This document shows, in pieces, positions 36,510-36,529 of a DNA stretch of 36,529 bases. The position numbers and the translations under genes were made by a program. The notes below the pieces were generated by a model. The model worked only from the letters and a program-made list of their open reading frames with translations, ran no database searches and had not been told where the DNA came from. The DNA comes from Nitrosomonas sp. GTDB taxonomy: Bacteria; Pseudomonadota; Gammaproteobacteria; Burkholderiales; Nitrosomonadaceae. The stretch covers positions 1 to 36,529 of the forward strand of contig SXJH01000225.1 of the NCBI GenBank assembly GCA_005779435.1, written 5' to 3'. The first letter of the stretch is position 1, and each line of letters begins with the position of its first letter.

Positions 36510-36529
36510 CCCGGATTGTGATTCCGGTC
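36510..36529 (+). other. Right half of the attachment core: tRNA-His anticodon arm
   Basis: CCGGA (36511-36515), loop TTGTGAT with anticodon GTG, and TCCGG (36523-36527) form a perfect tRNA-His anticodon arm, followed by TC. Upstream bases do not resemble a D-arm, so this is an att core, not a full tRNA. Joining this end directly to base 1 leaves a 3-nt variable loop, two bases short of the usual five. Confidence 0.8.

Noticed and set aside
1..36529. Complete tRNA genes or rRNA within the phage.
   Set aside because: Only the two tRNA-His halves at the window ends were found; no other cloverleaf was recognised by eye.
36420..36529. Small plus-strand frames at the right end as the start of an integrase.
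   Set aside because: The 36420 frame stops after about 30 codons and the 36437 frame runs through the tRNA-like core with no recombinase motif; cut off by the window end.

Overview
The window looks like an almost complete temperate podophage-type genome (36.5 kb) bounded by the two halves of a tRNA-His attachment site. The first 29 bases are the 3' end of a tRNA-His gene (T-arm, acceptor strand, encoded CCA). The last 20 bases are a tRNA-His anticodon arm with a GTG anticodon. The host is probably a moderate-GC proteobacterium: strong Shine-Dalgarno sites, sigma70-like promoters and a type I-E CRISPR repeat. A betaproteobacterium is a guess, not something the sequence proves.

Layout. (1) 111-2306, minus strand: lysis cassette with a secreted HNH nuclease, DUF1353 protein, three-helix holin candidate, lipoprotein, M15 endopeptidase and a small membrane/coiled-coil protein. 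(2) 2439-22494, minus strand: late operon with P22-like order read right to left: DUF5681 (small terminase position), large terminase, portal, an accessory cassette, scaffold, P22-type coat, decoration, adaptor, tail-tip and fibre pieces, a gp10-like protein, a GNAT and three ejection-type proteins. At least seven terminator-like hairpins punctuate it, and two of them touch start codons. A minus-strand promoter at 22637-22665 followed by a terminator at 22533-22568 resembles a lambdoid pR'-tR' late switch. (3) 22694-23644, plus strand: an isolated three-gene unit with its own promoter and a leader of three hairpins. (4) 23645-28526, minus strand: an integrase C-terminal remnant, a late-regulator candidate, RusA, small proteins, two replication proteins, a gene-poor hairpin-rich stretch and a YdaS/Cro-type repressor. 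(5) 28527-29373: control region with two inverted copies of one operator-promoter, an AlpA/excisionase-like gene and 44-bp iterons. (6) 29374-36405, plus strand: early operon with a DUF6948-like gene, two repeat proteins, YqaJ exonuclease, RecT annealing protein, an SMC/RecF-like ATPase, SSB and a methyltransferase-like protein.

The most striking element is a single, apparently intact type I-E CRISPR repeat at 28231-28258, with no cas genes and no array. It sits 25 bp beyond the stop codon of the repressor gene, in crRNA orientation relative to that gene, and a strong intrinsic terminator follows about 125 bp later. That is the arrangement expected of an RNA anti-CRISPR (solitary repeat decoy) co-transcribed with the lysogeny repressor. 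Other notable points: no complete integrase is visible despite the tRNA-His att site, the repressor promoter is placed so that the message should be leaderless, and the iterons carry compensated palindromes with DnaA-box-like sequences.

All functional calls come from reading motifs by eye; no database search was run.
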